A stretch of DNA of 64,000 nt from Candidatus Solirubrobacter pratensis (GTDB lineage: Bacteria > Actinomycetota > Thermoleophilia > Solirubrobacterales > Solirubrobacteraceae), in contig NZ_AUEK01000006.1 of NCBI RefSeq assembly GCF_000425945.1, positions 434,001-498,000 of the forward strand. Reading direction: 5' to 3'. The notes under the pieces were generated by a model that was given only the letters and a program-made list of their open reading frames with translations, was not told the origin of the DNA and did no database searches. This document shows, piece by piece, positions 1 to 8,181 of the stretch. A program made the position numbers and the translations under genes. Positions within the stretch are counted from its first letter, which is position 1. Every line of letters begins with the position of its first letter.

Positions 1-548
1 CCTTCGGGGAGCTCGACCCGCTCGGCACGGCGCAGTTCATCGCCGGCCAAGCGTTCGGCATGCTGGCCGAGAAGATCGGCATCCCCGGCCGCGACGAGGG
101 CGGCGACCTGCTCGCGCGCAAGACGCAGCTGGAGCTGTTCAAGTGGCGCCACGAGCACGTCCTCGGCGGCGTCGCGCGGCGGCTGAAGAAGGGCATCGGC
201 GACGGGCGCGACCCGTTCAGCGTGCTCGTCGACTGCCAGGACCACGTGCTGACGACCGCTCGCTCGTGGGTCGACCTCGTCGTGCTCGAGGCCTTCGCGG
301 AGGTCGCCGGCCGCGATCCGGTGCTCGACAAGCTCTGCAGCCTCTACGCGCTGTCGCGGATCGAGGCCGAGCGCGGCTGGTACCAGGAGCACGGCAAGCT
401 CACGGCGACCCGCTCGAAGGCGGTCATCAAGGCGGTCAACGAGCTGCTGGCCGAGATCCGCCCGCACGCGGAGATGCTCGTCGACGCGTTCGGTGTCCCG
501 GACGCCTGCCTTGGCGACGCCAAGCCGGTCGCGCAGGCGGCGGCGTGA
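1..548 (+). CDS. Acyl-CoA dehydrogenase/oxidase family protein, C-terminal part
   Basis: The gene enters the window already open; the reading frame starts at base 3 and about 181 residues remain. The remnant is alpha-helical and ends with EIRPHAEMLVDAFGVPD, a pattern typical of the C-terminal helical domain of large FadE/acyl-CoA oxidase-like enzymes, which introduce the alpha-beta double bond of acyl-CoA using FAD. The FAD and substrate domains lie outside the window. The stop overlaps the GTG start of the TetR gene (GTGA), so the two are probably translationally coupled. Downstream thiolase, ketoreductase and dehydratase genes match the mycobacterial fadE5-fadA2-fabG4-htdX order, so a FadE5-like role is inferred. 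Family assignment is good; substrate is unknown. Confidence 0.8.
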   Translation, partial: FGELDPLGTAQFIAGQAFGMLAEKIGIPGRDEGGDLLARKTQLELFKWRHEHVLGGVARRLKKGIGDGRDPFSVLVDCQDHVLTTARSWVDLVVLEAFAEVAGRDPVLDKLCSLYALSRIEAERGWYQEHGKLTATRSKAVIKAVNELLAEIRPHAEMLVDAFGVPDACLGDAKPVAQAAA

Positions 549-1117
549 GGACGCGGCTGCCGCGGGCCGAGCGCGAGCGCCAGATGCTCGACACTGCGCA
601 TGCGCTGTTCGCCGAGCGCGGATACGCGGAGGTGACGATGGACGAGGTCGCGGCCGAGGTCGGCGTCACGAAACCGCTGCTCTACAACTACTTCGGCAAC
701 AAGGAGCGGCTGTTCCTCGCCTGCATGAAGCCGGCGGGCGACGCGCTGCTCGACACGGTGGTCGGCGCCGTCCAGGACGCGGAGACGCCGGCCGAAGCGC
801 TGCGCAACGGCATCCACGCGTTCTTCGCCTTCCTCGACTCCGACCGCGCGGCGTGGCGCGTGCTGTTCGACGAGACGCTGCCCGCGAGCGGCGCGATCCC
901 GCGGCGCGTCGCCGAGTACCGCGACCGGCTCGCGAGCCTGGTCACCGCGGCGCTGCGCGAGCGCAACCCCGAGCCGGCCGTAGAGCCGCTCTCCGTCGCC
1001 CTGCTCGGCGCCGCCGAGGCGCTCGGGCGCTGGTGGCTGCGCACCGAGGCGATGCCGGCCGCCAAGGCCGCCGACCTGCTGATCCGCACCCTCGAACCAG
1101 GATTGAGGACCCAATGA
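545..1117 (+). CDS. TetR/AcrR family transcriptional regulator
   Basis: This 190-residue protein has a classic TetR layout. An N-terminal helix-turn-helix (about residues 10-57) contains AHALFAERGYAEVTMDEVA and VTKPLLYNYFGNKERLF. It is followed by a helical ligand and dimerisation domain. I chose the GTG at 545 because it overlaps the stop of the acyl-CoA dehydrogenase as GTGA; the gene ends with an ATGA overlap with the thiolase. It therefore sits inside the lipid operon and probably controls it in response to an acyl-CoA or fatty acid, as TetR proteins of the FadR type do. Ligand and operator cannot be read from the sequence. Confidence 0.9.
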   Translation: MRTRLPRAERERQMLDTAHALFAERGYAEVTMDEVAAEVGVTKPLLYNYFGNKERLFLACMKPAGDALLDTVVGAVQDAETPAEALRNGIHAFFAFLDSDRAAWRVLFDETLPASGAIPRRVAEYRDRLASLVTAALRERNPEPAVEPLSVALLGAAEALGRWWLRTEAMPAAKAADLLIRTLEPGLRTQ

Positions 1118-2382
1118 ACACCCAGACCCGCCGCGTGGCCGTCATCGGCGGCAACCGGATCCCGTTCGCGCGCTCCAACGGCGCCTATGCGCACGCGAGC
1201 GACCTCGACATGCTCACCACAGTGCTCGACGGGCTCGCCGAGCGCTACGCACTGCAGGACGCGCGCATCGACGAGGTCGTGGCCGGCGCCGTGCTCAAGC
1301 ATCCGCGCGACCGCGACCTGACGCGCGAGGCCGTGCTCGGCTCCAAGCTCGCGCCTGAGACGCCCGCGTATGACATCCAGCGCGCGTGCGGGACCGGGCT
1401 CGAGACGGTCATCGCCGTCGCCAACAAGATCTCGCTGGGCCAGATCGACGCGGGCATCGCCGGCGGCGTCGACACCGCGTCAGACGCGCCGATCGGCGTC
1501 AACGAGGACCTGCGCCAGATCCTGCTCGACCTCAACCGCGCGAAGTCGCTGCCCGCCCGCGCGCGCCAGCTGACACGCCTGCGGCCGGGCCAGATCGTGC
1601 CCGAGACGCCTGTCAACCGCGAGCCGCGGACCGGCATGTCGATGGGCGAGCACGCCGCGCTGATGGCGAAGGACTGGGGCGTCACGCGCGAGGAGCAGGA
1701 CGAGCTCGCCGCGGCCTCGCACGCCAAGCTGGCCGCGGCCTACGACCGCGGCTTCTACGAGGACCTCGTGCAGCCGTACCTGGGGCTCGAGCGCGACCAG
1801 AACCTGCGGCCTGACTCCACGCCCGAGAAGCTCGCCAAGCTCAAGCCCGTGTTCGGCGACACGATGACGGCGGGCAACTCGACGCCGCTGACCGACGGCG
1901 CCTCCGCTGTGCTGCTCGCGAGCGAGGACTGGGCGGCCGAGCGCGGGCTCCCCGTGCTGGCCTACATCACCGCCGCGCAGACCGCCGCCGTCGACCACGT
2001 CCACAAGGGCGAGGGGCTGCTGATGGCGCCGACGTACGCGATGCCGCGGATGCTCGATCGCGCCGGCCTGAGCCTGCAGGACTTCGACCTCTATGAGATC
2101 CACGAGGCGTTCGCCTCGCAGGTGCTGGCCACGCTGAAGGCGTGGGCGGACCCGGTGTACAACCGCGAGCGGCTCGGCCGCGAGGCGCCGCTCGGCGAGA
2201 TCGATCGCGACAGGCTCAACGTCAACGGCGGCTCTCTGGCCGCCGGCCATCCGTTCGCCGCGACCGGCGGGCGGATCGTCGCCGGGCTGGCCAAGGCGCT
2301 CGACGAGCGCGGCTCGGGTCGCGGCGCGATCAGCATCTGCGCGGCCGGCGGCCAGGGCGTCGTCGCGATCCTGGAGAAGTGA
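1114..2382 (+). CDS. Acetyl-CoA C-acyltransferase (thiolase), FadI/FadA2 type
   Basis: This 422-residue enzyme is a full-length thiolase, which cleaves 3-ketoacyl-CoA with CoA or condenses acyl-CoAs. The nucleophilic cysteine is Cys92 in RACGTGLE. The HEAF motif lies near residue 330, the catalytic histidine is His379 in AAGHPFAATGG, and the second acid/base cysteine is Cys409 in CAAGGQG. The HEAF (rather than NEAF) box is the form seen in FadI and trifunctional beta subunits. The ATG at 1114 overlaps the TetR stop (ATGA), and FabG begins two bases after this stop, so all belong to one transcript. Neighbours point to a dedicated beta-oxidation or acyl-remodelling cycle like that around mycobacterial fadA2. 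Confidence 0.93.
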   Translation: MNTQTRRVAVIGGNRIPFARSNGAYAHASDLDMLTTVLDGLAERYALQDARIDEVVAGAVLKHPRDRDLTREAVLGSKLAPETPAYDIQRACGTGLETVIAVANKISLGQIDAGIAGGVDTASDAPIGVNEDLRQILLDLNRAKSLPARARQLTRLRPGQIVPETPVNREPRTGMSMGEHAALMAKDWGVTREEQDELAAASHAKLAAAYDRGFYEDLVQPYLGLERDQNLRPDSTPEKLAKLKPVFGDTMTAGNSTPLTDGASAVLLASEDWAAERGLPVLAYITAAQTAAVDHVHKGEGLLMAPTYAMPRMLDRAGLSLQDFDLYEIHEAFASQVLATLKAWADPVYNRERLGREAPLGEIDRDRLNVNGGSLAAGHPFAATGGRIVAGLAKALDERGSGRGAISICAAGGQGVVAILEK

Positions 2383-2383
2383 G

Positions 2384-3691
2384 ATGAGCGACCGTTACGC
2401 ACAGCTGACCAAGCTCCCCGTCGCGGGGACGCTGACCAAGCGCATCGGGCTGCCGCAGCCCGTCACGCTCGAGCGCGGGTCGTCGACGATCGACGGCCGC
2501 GTCCTGCTCGGCGGCTCCGGGCGCCTGGCCGGTGCCGCGGCGCGCGTGCTGGCGCAGCTCGGTGCCGACAGCGCGACCGCGCTCGACGATCCGGTGCGGA
2601 GCCTGGCGGCGGACGCGGGGCTCGACGCCGCGGTCTTCAACCCCGAGGCGCCGGCCGACCGACGCTTCAAGGCGCTCGTGTTCGACGCCAGCGGCATCGC
2701 ATCCTCGGCGCAGCTCGTCGAGCTCCAGCGCTTCTTCCATCCCACGGTCCGGCGCGTGCTGCCGTCCGGCCGCGTCGTCGTGCTCGGCGGCCTGGCCGAC
2801 AGCGTCGCGCAGCGCGCGCTGGAGGGCTTCACCCGCTCGCTCGGCAAGGAGATCGGCCGCGGCGCGACCGTGCAGCTGGTTCGCGTCTCCCCCGGTGCCG
2901 AGGACCAGCTGGACTCGACCGTGCGCTTCCTGCTCTCGCCGCGGTCGGCGTACGTCTCCGGCCAGGTCGTCACGATCACGCCGTCGGAGCGCCATCCGGC
3001 GGTCGACTGGCAGCGGCCGCTGGCCGGCAGGCTCGCGCTCGTCACCGGCGCCGCCCGCGGAATCGGGGCGTCGATCGCCGACGTGCTGGAGCGCGACGGC
3101 GCCGAGGTCGTGCGCCTGGACGTCGCCGGCGCCGACATCGAGCTCGACATCACCGCGGCCGACGCGCCGGAGACGCTCGCGCGCCACTTCAAGGACGGCC
3201 TCGACCTGATCGTCCACAACGCGGGCGTGACGAAGGACCGGACGCTCGCGAAGATGCCCGAGGACCGCTGGCAATCGCCGATGGAGGTCAACCTGATCGC
3301 GCCCGAGCGGATCACCGACGCGCTGCTGCCGCTGCTGCGCGAGGACGGCAGGATCGTCTGCGTGTCGTCGATGAGCGGCATCGCGGGCAACGCCGGGCAG
3401 ACCAACTACGCGACGTCGAAGGCCGGGATCATCGGGCTCGTGGAGACGCTGGCGCCGAAGCTCGAGCGCGGCATCACGATCAACGCCGTGGCGCCCGGGT
3501 TCATCGAGACGCAGATGACGGCGTCGATGCCGATCGGCGTGCGCGAGGCGGGGCGGCGGATGAACTCGCTGCGCCAGGGCGGGCTGCCGGTCGACGTCGC
3601 CGAGACGATCGCCTGGTTCGCGAGCCCGGCGTCGGCGGGCGTGAACGGGAACGTCGTGCGCGTGTGCGGGCAGAGCCTGCTGGGAGCGTAG
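2384..3691 (+). CDS. fabG: 3-oxoacyl-(ACP/CoA) reductase, two-domain FabG4 type
   Basis: This 435-residue SDR protein is much longer than ordinary FabG (about 250). Residues 1-205 form a degenerate flavodoxin/Rossmann-like domain, and residues about 208-435 form the ketoreductase. The cofactor loop is TGAARGIG near residue 220. NAGVTKD and the active-site SSMSG (about 328) follow, then Tyr342-x3-Lys346 in NYATSKAG. This architecture matches the high-molecular-weight FabG4 of mycobacteria, an NADH-dependent reductase of 3-ketoacyl-CoA. The gene follows the thiolase by one base and precedes the MaoC-type dehydratase by three, so reductase and dehydratase would act in sequence in the same acyl cycle. 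Confidence 0.92.
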   Translation: MSDRYAQLTKLPVAGTLTKRIGLPQPVTLERGSSTIDGRVLLGGSGRLAGAAARVLAQLGADSATALDDPVRSLAADAGLDAAVFNPEAPADRRFKALVFDASGIASSAQLVELQRFFHPTVRRVLPSGRVVVLGGLADSVAQRALEGFTRSLGKEIGRGATVQLVRVSPGAEDQLDSTVRFLLSPRSAYVSGQVVTITPSERHPAVDWQRPLAGRLALVTGAARGIGASIADVLERDGAEVVRLDVAGADIELDITAADAPETLARHFKDGLDLIVHNAGVTKDRTLAKMPEDRWQSPMEVNLIAPERITDALLPLLREDGRIVCVSSMSGIAGNAGQTNYATSKAGIIGLVETLAPKLERGITINAVAPGFIETQMTASMPIGVREAGRRMNSLRQGGLPVDVAETIAWFASPASAGVNGNVVRVCGQSLLGA

Positions 3692-3694
3692 AGA

Positions 3695-4534
3695 ATGAGT
3701 TTCGCCCTCCGTCCTCGCAAGCTCGGACCTCGTGCGACGTTACATCTCAGAGCGGCACTTCCCGGCCGCGGCGACGCGATGCCCACCAACGTGCTCACGC
3801 GCGCGGTCGCGGTCGATGCGGGGCACCTGGCGCGCTATGCGCGCGTGTGCGGGTACACGATCGGCGACACGCTGCCGGCGACCTATCCCCACGTGCTCGC
3901 GTTCCCGCTGCACATGGAGCTGCTGGCAGCGAGCCCGTTCAGCGCCGTCGGGGTGGTCCACATCGCCAACCGGATCGTCCAGCACCGGCCCGTGGCGCTC
4001 GGCGAGGCGCTCGAGCTGCGCGTCCACGCCGGCGCCTTCTCGCCGCACCGGCGCGGCCGCACGTTCGACTTCGTCAGCCAGGCCTACACGGGCGAGGAGC
4101 TCGTGTGGGAGGGCTTCAGCACGATGCTCAAGCGCGGCGGCTCTGAGCGCTCGGGCGCGCACCGGGATTACCTGACGGCACGCGGCGACGAGAGCGCGCC
4201 GCGCGAGCCGGAGCCGGAGCCACCGCCGGTGACCGCCCGCTGGCGGCTGCCCGACGACCTCGGGCGCCGCTACGCCGCCGTCTCCGGCGACCACAACCCG
4301 ATCCACTTGCACGGGCTGACGGCGAGGGCGTTCGGCTTCCCGCGCGCGATCGCGCACGGGATGTGGACGAAGGCGCGCTGCCTCGCCGCGTTGCGCCTGC
4401 CGGACGCGTTCACGGCCGAGGTGCGGTTCCGCAAGCCGGTGCTGCTGCCGTCGCAGGTCACGTTCGGCGAGGCGGAAGGCGCGTTCGCCGTCCACGGCCA
4501 CCTGGACGGGACGTGCACCGCGTCGAGCACCTGA
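3695..4534 (+). CDS. MaoC-like (R)-hydroxyacyl dehydratase, HtdX type
   Basis: This 279-residue protein has a double hot-dog plan. The N-terminal half lacks catalytic residues and includes TYPHVLAFPLHMELL. The C-terminal MaoC half carries the hydratase motif SGDHNPIHLH with Asp and His, followed by AHGMWTKA. Such enzymes interconvert (R)-3-hydroxyacyl and trans-2-enoyl thioesters. The order thiolase, FabG4-like, MaoC is the mycobacterial fadA2-fabG4-htdX order, so an HtdX-like role is likely. The ATG at 3695 lies three bases after the fabG stop. An internal ATG at 3779 is possible, because the first 28 residues are basic and look poorly conserved. The 3' end overlaps the next gene. Confidence 0.88.
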   Translation: MSFALRPRKLGPRATLHLRAALPGRGDAMPTNVLTRAVAVDAGHLARYARVCGYTIGDTLPATYPHVLAFPLHMELLAASPFSAVGVVHIANRIVQHRPVALGEALELRVHAGAFSPHRRGRTFDFVSQAYTGEELVWEGFSTMLKRGGSERSGAHRDYLTARGDESAPREPEPEPPPVTARWRLPDDLGRRYAAVSGDHNPIHLHGLTARAFGFPRAIAHGMWTKARCLAALRLPDAFTAEVRFRKPVLLPSQVTFGEAEGAFAVHGHLDGTCTASST

Positions 4535-5148
4535 TGGGGATGCCGGTCAGCGTCGCCGTCCGCGGCGACGCCGACCTGGATCCCGTGTTCGACTGGCTGC
4601 GCTGGGTCGACGCGACCTTCAGCACCTACCGCGCCGACAGCGCGATCTCGCGCGGCGACCACCGCGACCCGCTCGTCCGCGAGGTGCTCGCGCGCTGCGA
4701 GGAGCTGCGCGAGCGCACGGGCGGCGCCTTCGACGGCGACCCGATGGGGCTCGTGAAGGGCTGGGCGGTCGAGCGGGCCGCCGCGATGATCGCTCCCGAG
4801 GCCTACGTCAACGCCGGCGGGGACGTGCGCGTGAAAGGTCGCTGGCGCGTCGGGATCCAGCACCCGCTCGAGCGCGGCAAGGTCGCGGCGGTGATCGAGC
4901 TTGCGGACGCCGGCGTGGCGACGTCCGGCACCTACGAGCGCGGCGCGCACATCCGCGGCGCGGCCGAGGACGTGCTCAGCGTCACGATCGTCGGCCCCGA
5001 CCTCGGCACCGCCGACGCCTACGCGACCGCCGCGTTCGTCCTGGGGCCGGACTGGACGGCGACGCTCGACGGCTACGAGGCGATGACGATCCTCGCGGAC
5101 GGCAGCGTCCTCGAGACGCCCGGCTTCGCGCACCTACGAATTCCTTAG
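4513..5148 (+). CDS. apbE: FAD:protein FMN transferase, ApbE family
   Basis: This protein of about 211 residues has the ApbE sequence series: RVEHLMGMPVS at the start, FSTYRADSAIS, VNAGGDVRV, ATSGTYERGAHI, and TADAYATAAFVLG near the end (metal and FAD binding). ApbE proteins move FMN from FAD onto a threonine of a target protein. The protein is shorter than the common form of about 300 residues. I prefer the GTG at 4513 because it keeps the conserved RVEH segment; the alternative ATG at 4534 overlaps the dehydratase stop as TGATG. It is the last gene of the lipid operon. No obvious flavinylation target was found in the window, so its partner is unknown. Confidence 0.85.
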   Translation: MHRVEHLMGMPVSVAVRGDADLDPVFDWLRWVDATFSTYRADSAISRGDHRDPLVREVLARCEELRERTGGAFDGDPMGLVKGWAVERAAAMIAPEAYVNAGGDVRVKGRWRVGIQHPLERGKVAAVIELADAGVATSGTYERGAHIRGAAEDVLSVTIVGPDLGTADAYATAAFVLGPDWTATLDGYEAMTILADGSVLETPGFAHLRIP

Positions 5149-5215
5149 GAACGCTCCATGAGCCGCTTAATGAATGGCCAGGAAGCGCTAAACGACGGGG
5201 GCCACAGTATCTGTC

Positions 5216-6382
5216 ATGCACCTCCCCAGAACCCTTGTCCCGATCGCCGCCGCGGCCGTCATAGGCGGCGGCGTCGGCGCGGTAGCCACCGACGCGCTGC
5301 ACTCGGAGTCGCAGGCATCCACCGTACAAGTCGCCTCCTCGCCCGCCTCGTCCACCCGCACGGTCGCCTCCACCACGGGCGCGCTGTCTCCTCATGACGT
5401 CTACGTGAAGGCCAAGGACTCGGTTGCTTACATCACGTCGCAGATCACGCAGTCCTCCGGCGGCCCGTTCGGCCAGACCGAGACGGGGACCGCGACCGGC
5501 TCGGGCTTCGTCGTCTCCAAGGACGGCTACATCGTCACCAACGACCACGTCGTCGCCGGCGCTTCGAGCGTCAAGGCCAAGATCGGCGACGGCAAGACGC
5601 TCGACGCGAAGGTCGTCGGCACCGACGCCTCGTCGGACCTCGCGCTCCTGAAGGTCGACGCCTCCAACCTCACCCCGCTTGCGCTCGGCGACTCCGACCA
5701 GGTCCAGGTCGGCGACCCCGCGTACGCGATCGGCAACCCGTACGGCCTCGATCGCACGCTCACGACCGGCGTGATCAGCGCGCTCCAGCGCCAGATCAGC
5801 TCGCCCAACGGCTACACGATCAACGACGTCCTGCAGACCGACGCCGCGATCAACCCCGGCAACTCCGGCGGCCCGCTCTTCAACTCGGCCGGCCAGGTGA
5901 TCGGCGTCAACTCGCAGATCGAGACCAGCGGCTCGAGCTCCAGCGGCGGCCAGGGCGGCAACGTCGGCATCGGCTTCGCGATCCCCTCGAACACCGTCAA
6001 GAGCGTCGTCGACCAGCTCATGCACGGCGGCAAGGTCAGCCACGCCTACCTCGGCGTCTCGACCCAGGACGCCTCCAACGGCGCGCAGGTCGCGGAGATC
6101 ACGGCCGGCAGCCCGGCCGAGCAGGCCGGCCTCCAGCAGGGCGACGTGATCACGTCGATCTCCGGCAAGGCGGTCCAGAGCTCCTCGGCGCTCTCCTCGA
6201 TGGTCGACGAGCACAAGCCCGGCGACACCGTGCAACTCAAGGTCGACCGCAACGGCAGCGAGAAGACGCTCGACGTCAAGCTCGGCCAGCGTCCCAGCTC
6301 GGCGGACACGACCGCCGGCGCGCAGGACCAGCAGCAGCTCCCGCAGTCGCCCGACCAGGGCGGCTTCGGCGGCGGCTGGTAG
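5216..6382 (+). CDS. htrA: HtrA/DegP-like serine protease with PDZ domain
   Basis: This 388-residue protein is predicted to be exported. A hydrophobic N-terminal segment (about residues 8-25) is followed by a Ser/Thr-rich linker. The trypsin-like domain has the complete triad: His111 in TNDHVVAG, Asp141 in SSDLALLK and Ser217 in NPGNSGGPLF. A PDZ domain (about residues 275-360, HAYLGVST, QQGDVITSI) recognises unfolded C-termini. Such enzymes degrade or chaperone misfolded proteins outside the membrane. The protein ends in a glycine-rich tail. The gene stands alone after a 67-base gap and is followed by a hairpin, so it is probably a separate transcript. Confidence 0.94.
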   Translation: MHLPRTLVPIAAAAVIGGGVGAVATDALHSESQASTVQVASSPASSTRTVASTTGALSPHDVYVKAKDSVAYITSQITQSSGGPFGQTETGTATGSGFVVSKDGYIVTNDHVVAGASSVKAKIGDGKTLDAKVVGTDASSDLALLKVDASNLTPLALGDSDQVQVGDPAYAIGNPYGLDRTLTTGVISALQRQISSPNGYTINDVLQTDAAINPGNSGGPLFNSAGQVIGVNSQIETSGSSSSGGQGGNVGIGFAIPSNTVKSVVDQLMHGGKVSHAYLGVSTQDASNGAQVAEITAGSPAEQAGLQQGDVITSISGKAVQSSSALSSMVDEHKPGDTVQLKVDRNGSEKTLDVKLGQRPSSADTTAGAQDQQQLPQSPDQGGFGGGW

Positions 6383-6398
6383 CCCCTGGGAGGAGCAG

Positions 6399-6435
6399 CC
6401 CCGCCCTCCGGTCCAAGGCGAGCCGGAGGGCGGGG
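6399..6435. terminator. Hairpin between convergent htrA and zinc-ribbon genes
   Basis: Bases 6399-6411 and 6423-6435 form a perfect 13-bp GC-rich stem around an 11-base loop. It lies 17 bases after the htrA stop and 12 bases from the stop of the convergent small gene. No T-run follows, so it fits a bidirectional terminator of the T-poor kind found in high-GC bacteria. Confidence 0.6.
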
Positions 6436-6446
6436 ACGCGCGTGCG

Positions 6447-6623
6447 CTACCCGGCTTCGGGTCGCGCGAAGCGGTCCAGCACTGTGGTGACGACCGGCTC
6501 GCCGCAGTCGAGGCAGCGGCGGTCGAGCAGCGATGCGGGGCGTGAGAAGCTGGTGCCCGCCGTCCCGCACGCGGGGCAGTGGAACAGGGTCTCGACGAAC
6601 CCGGCTGCGAGCAGCGCCTCCAT
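6447..6623 (-). CDS. Small zinc-ribbon protein, function unknown
   Basis: I do not recognise a specific family. The 58-residue product carries two CXXC knuckles, FHCPACGTAG and RRCLDCGEP, spaced as in a zinc ribbon that could bind one Zn(II). I chose the ATG at 6623 because it lies just after the transporter stop (6634); a longer 72-residue version from 6665 would overlap the transporter. It ends close to the hairpin at 6399-6435. It may be co-transcribed with the transporter and act as a small nucleic-acid or protein-binding adaptor, but that is only inference. Confidence 0.5.
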   Translation of the reverse strand: MEALLAAGFVETLFHCPACGTAGTSFSRPASLLDRRCLDCGEPVVTTVLDRFARPEAG

Positions 6624-6633
6624 GCCGTCGAGC

Positions 6634-8181
6634 CTACCGCCTCGCCGGTGCGGCTTCCCGCCCATACGGCGAGTGGGGCGCCTGGACCGAATGGGCGCCT
6701 TCGGCGCAGTCGGCGCACGAGATGTCCCGGCGCGGGTTGCGGATCCCGGCCAGCCCGAGCGCCCCGCCGAGGGCCACGAGCACCGCGCACACGCCGATCC
6801 CGACGTGGTACGCGTGCTCGGACGCCTCCCGCACCTCGGGTATGCCGGGCACGTTCGCCAGCGTCGCGGTGCGCGCCCGCTCGATCGCCGGCGACGTGCG
6901 GCCGCCGAGCTGCTCGTCGAGGCTCGAGGAGAACTGCGCCGCGACGACGGCGCCGAGCGCGGCGATGCAGAGCAGGCTCGCGACGCGCGCGACCGCGTTG
7001 TTCACACCCGACGCGATGCCGGCGTTGCTCTCGTCGGCGTCGGCCAGCACGGTCGCGGTCAGCGGCGTCACGGTCGCGACCAGCCCGAGCGCGAAGATGA
7101 TCAGCGCCGGCAGCAGGTCGGTCCAGTAGCCCAGGTCGGCGTCCACGCGCAGCATCAGCGCGATCCCCGTGGCCGCGATCAGTGGCCCCACGCCCATGAA
7201 GATGCGCGGTCCCCAGCGGTCGGCGAGCCCGCCCGCGTGGCGCGAGAGGAAGAACATCACGAGCGTCGCGGGCATCTGCGCGAGCCCTGCCTCGAGCGCG
7301 TCGTAGCCTGCGACCTGCTGCAGGAAAAGCGTGTTGAAGAACCCGACGGCGCCGAGACCGCCGTACATGCAGAACGTCTCGACGTTCGCGATCGTGAAGT
7401 TGCGCCGCTTGAACAGCCCGAGCGGGAGCATCGGCATCGGCGTGCGCGCCTCGTGCCACACGAACACGCCGAGCAGCGCGATCCCGCCGAGCCCGACCGC
7501 CCACACCTGCGGGCTGCTCCAGCCGGCCTCGGGCTGGCGGATCAGCGCCAGCACCGGCCCGGCGAGGCCGAACACGGTCAGCACGGCGCCCCACCAGTCG
7601 ACGCGGACGTCGCGGCGCCCTTGCGCCTGCGGCACCGCCGCCGCGACGATCATCAGCGTCGCGATCACGAACGGCACGTTGATGGCGAAGATCCAGCGCC
7701 ACGACGCCACGTCGACGAGGTAGCCGCCGATCAGCGGCCCGACCAGGAACGAGATGCCCGACCACGCCGTCCACGAGCCGATCGCCGCGCCGCGCTCGGA
7801 CGGCGGGAACGTCGACGCGATCACCGCCAGCGCGCTCGGCGTCAGCAGCGCGCCGAACACGCCCTGCAGCGCGCGGCCGGCGATCAGCACCTCGATCGTC
7901 GGCGCGATCGCGCACAGCACCGACACGGCGCCGAAGCCGCCGACGCCGATCGAGAACACGCGCCGCTCGCCGAAGATGTCACCGAACGAGCCGCCGACGA
8001 GGATCAGCGACCCGAGCGTGAGCAGGTAGGCGTTCGAGACCCATTGCTGGCCGGCCAGTCCGCCGCCGAGGTCGTCGCGGATCGACGGCAGGGCGACGTT
8101 GACGACGGTCGAGTCGAGCCCGGCGACGAACGAGCCCATGATCGCCGCCAGCAGCGCGAGCTGCTTCTGCCGCGGCGACAT
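6634..8181 (-). CDS. MFS drug efflux transporter, DHA2 (EmrB/QacA) family
   Basis: This 515-residue integral membrane protein has about 14 hydrophobic segments, as expected for DHA2 proton antiporters. Helix 1 has the motif GLDSTVVNVALPSI. GRALQGVFGALLTPSALAV matches the helix 4 signature, and the antiporter motif C is LVGPLIGGYLVD. Members export amphiphilic drugs, dyes or metabolites using the proton gradient. Its ATG overlaps the stop of the upstream spermidine-synthase-like gene (TGATG), so the two are coupled and may act together, for example by exporting a compound the partner makes or modifies. Substrate cannot be predicted. Confidence 0.92.
   Translation of the reverse strand: MSPRQKQLALLAAIMGSFVAGLDSTVVNVALPSIRDDLGGGLAGQQWVSNAYLLTLGSLILVGGSFGDIFGERRVFSIGVGGFGAVSVLCAIAPTIEVLIAGRALQGVFGALLTPSALAVIASTFPPSERGAAIGSWTAWSGISFLVGPLIGGYLVDVASWRWIFAINVPFVIATLMIVAAAVPQAQGRRDVRVDWWGAVLTVFGLAGPVLALIRQPEAGWSSPQVWAVGLGGIALLGVFVWHEARTPMPMLPLGLFKRRNFTIANVETFCMYGGLGAVGFFNTLFLQQVAGYDALEAGLAQMPATLVMFFLSRHAGGLADRWGPRIFMGVGPLIAATGIALMLRVDADLGYWTDLLPALIIFALGLVATVTPLTATVLADADESNAGIASGVNNAVARVASLLCIAALGAVVAAQFSSSLDEQLGGRTSPAIERARTATLANVPGIPEVREASEHAYHVGIGVCAVLVALGGALGLAGIRNPRRDISCADCAEGAHSVQAPHSPYGREAAPARR

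Noticed and set aside
4982-7915. A 977-codon open frame on the minus strand
   Set aside because: It lies antisense to apbE and htrA and out of frame with the MFS gene, is composed almost only of Arg, Ala, Gly and Asp, and shows no motif. It is a GC-rich shadow.
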